This document shows, piece by piece, positions 6,379-6,652 of a DNA stretch of 6,652 nucleotides. The translations under genes and the position numbers were made by a program. Under the pieces are notes generated by a model, which made no database searches, was not told where the DNA came from, and was given only the letters and a program-made list of their open reading frames with translations. How positions within the stretch are numbered: the stretch's first letter is position 1; every line of letters begins with the position of its first letter. The DNA comes from SZUA-430 sp044375275 (GTDB lineage: Bacteria > Pseudomonadota > Alphaproteobacteria > Micropepsales > Micropepsaceae): positions 1 to 6,652 of the forward strand of contig JBILMZ010000193.1 of NCBI GenBank assembly GCA_044375275.1. The letters run 5' to 3'.

Positions 6379-6450
6379 CGGCAGGATTCTGCGGAGGATA
6401 AACGCTTCCCGCAGCAGATGGTATTCAATTTCTGCCGCAACCCCCGGCAG
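6379..6450 (-). repeat. Inverted repeats in the presumed trpG leader
   Basis: On the minus strand CTGCCG (6450-6445) pairs with CGGCAG (6437-6432) across a 7-base loop, and CTGCGG (6414-6409) pairs with CCGCAG (6394-6389). A further CTGCCG (6384-6379), about 17 bases before the trpG ATG, could instead pair with CGGCAG at 6437-6432. This would allow alternative folds if the region is transcribed. No T run follows. Six-base pairs are expected fairly often in GC-rich DNA. Confidence 0.3.
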
Positions 6451-6492
6451 TTCCCGTTTCTGCTTAATTCCCGGTCGGGGCCGGGCAGGGCG

Positions 6493-6516
6493 ATCCGGAA
6501 ATCCCCTTATCCGGAA
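6493..6516. repeat. Two direct copies of ATCCGGAA, 16-base period
   Basis: The plus strand has ATCCGGAA at 6493-6500 and 6509-6516, separated by ATCCCCTT. Each contains the palindrome TCCGGA. The repeats lie about 130-155 bases upstream of trpG and could be a tandem operator. No known regulator is recognised. Confidence 0.5.
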
Positions 6517-6652
6517 GACCGTCGAAAATCCCGTTGCCAAAGCCATGCGGAAAGACCATTTGAATGGTGAACCCCTCCAGGACCGCCCCTATGTTGGGGT
6601 CAAATTCCGGCAACCGAACTACCACCCTCGACAAAATCGGGCCGAAACAGAA

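Larger units (their letters stand above)
6363..6652. other. Region upstream of trpG with no assignable gene
   Basis: I find no recognisable gene here. On the minus strand a frame is open from the right edge to a TAA at 6464 (62 codons; its only internal ATG, at 6559, would give 31 residues). It could be the end of an upstream gene or chance, and it does not resemble TrpE. On the plus strand a frame opens at ATG 6564 and runs off the edge (29 codons, beginning MVNPSRTAPM), possibly a divergent gene. No peptide with a cluster of Trp codons and no hairpin followed by a T run is present, so there is no classical trp attenuator. TTGAAT (minus strand, 6428-6423) with GTTTAT 19 bases later is a poor promoter candidate for trpG. 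The stretch holds several short inverted and direct repeats, listed separately. Confidence 0.5.

Noticed and set aside
6363..6440. 26-residue N-terminal extension of TrpG from a TTG at 6440
   Set aside because: The family start MILLIDNYDS begins at 6362, and the extension is composition-poor and unlike TrpG.
6283..6546. 87-codon minus-strand frame overlapping the trpG start
   Set aside because: It overlaps trpG by about 80 bases in another frame, has no ribosome-binding site and no recognisable motif.
6464..6559. 31-codon minus-strand frame as a trp leader peptide
   Set aside because: It contains no Trp codon and its GGAGGGG is 12 bases from the ATG, too far for a typical site.

Overview
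The window looks like chromosomal DNA of a GC-rich alphaproteobacterium. Three things point there. The gene order trpG-trpD-trpC-moaC-moeA-lexA, facing a convergent comEC, is a conserved neighbourhood in that class. The SOS operators are of the alphaproteobacterial GTTC-N7-GTTC type rather than the CTGT-N8-ACAG type of gammaproteobacteria. LexA has the long linker (238 aa in total) usual in this class. A marine Hyphomonas/Caulobacterales-like host is plausible, but genus cannot be fixed from this sequence.

Layout, left to right. At 1-1135 (+) is the C-terminal part of the DNA-uptake channel protein ComEC/Rec2, cut by the window edge. At 1129-1845 (-) is the SOS repressor lexA, overlapping comEC tail to tail by 7 bases. 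At 1846-1982 is the lexA control region, with a good promoter and two perfect LexA boxes arranged as one 41-base palindrome. At 1983-6362 (-) is one compact run of four reading frames: trpG, a fused trpD-trpC, moaC with an extra C-terminal domain, and moeA. trpG/trpDC and trpDC/moaC overlap by 4 bases (ATGA, GTGA). moaC and moeA touch within a few bases, with the moeA ribosome-binding site lying over the moaC stop codon. At 6363-6652 no gene can be assigned with confidence.

How the genes work together. TrpG, with a TrpE encoded elsewhere, makes anthranilate. The TrpD half adds phosphoribose, and after TrpF (not here) the TrpC half closes the indole ring. MoaC makes cyclic pyranopterin monophosphate, and MoeA inserts molybdenum late in the same cofactor pathway. 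The overlapping starts and stops predict a single translationally coupled mRNA for tryptophan and molybdenum-cofactor synthesis. lexA has its own SOS-controlled promoter downstream.

Most of the window is ordinary housekeeping DNA. The two unusual points are architectural. First, TrpD and TrpC are joined in one 603-residue frame with both active sites intact. Second, MoaC keeps all the catalytic residues checked but carries about 110 extra residues that end in a Cro/C1-like helix-turn-helix. That raises the possibility of a cofactor-biosynthesis enzyme that also binds DNA. I see no CRISPR array, insertion sequence, tRNA, rRNA, phage or defence gene.
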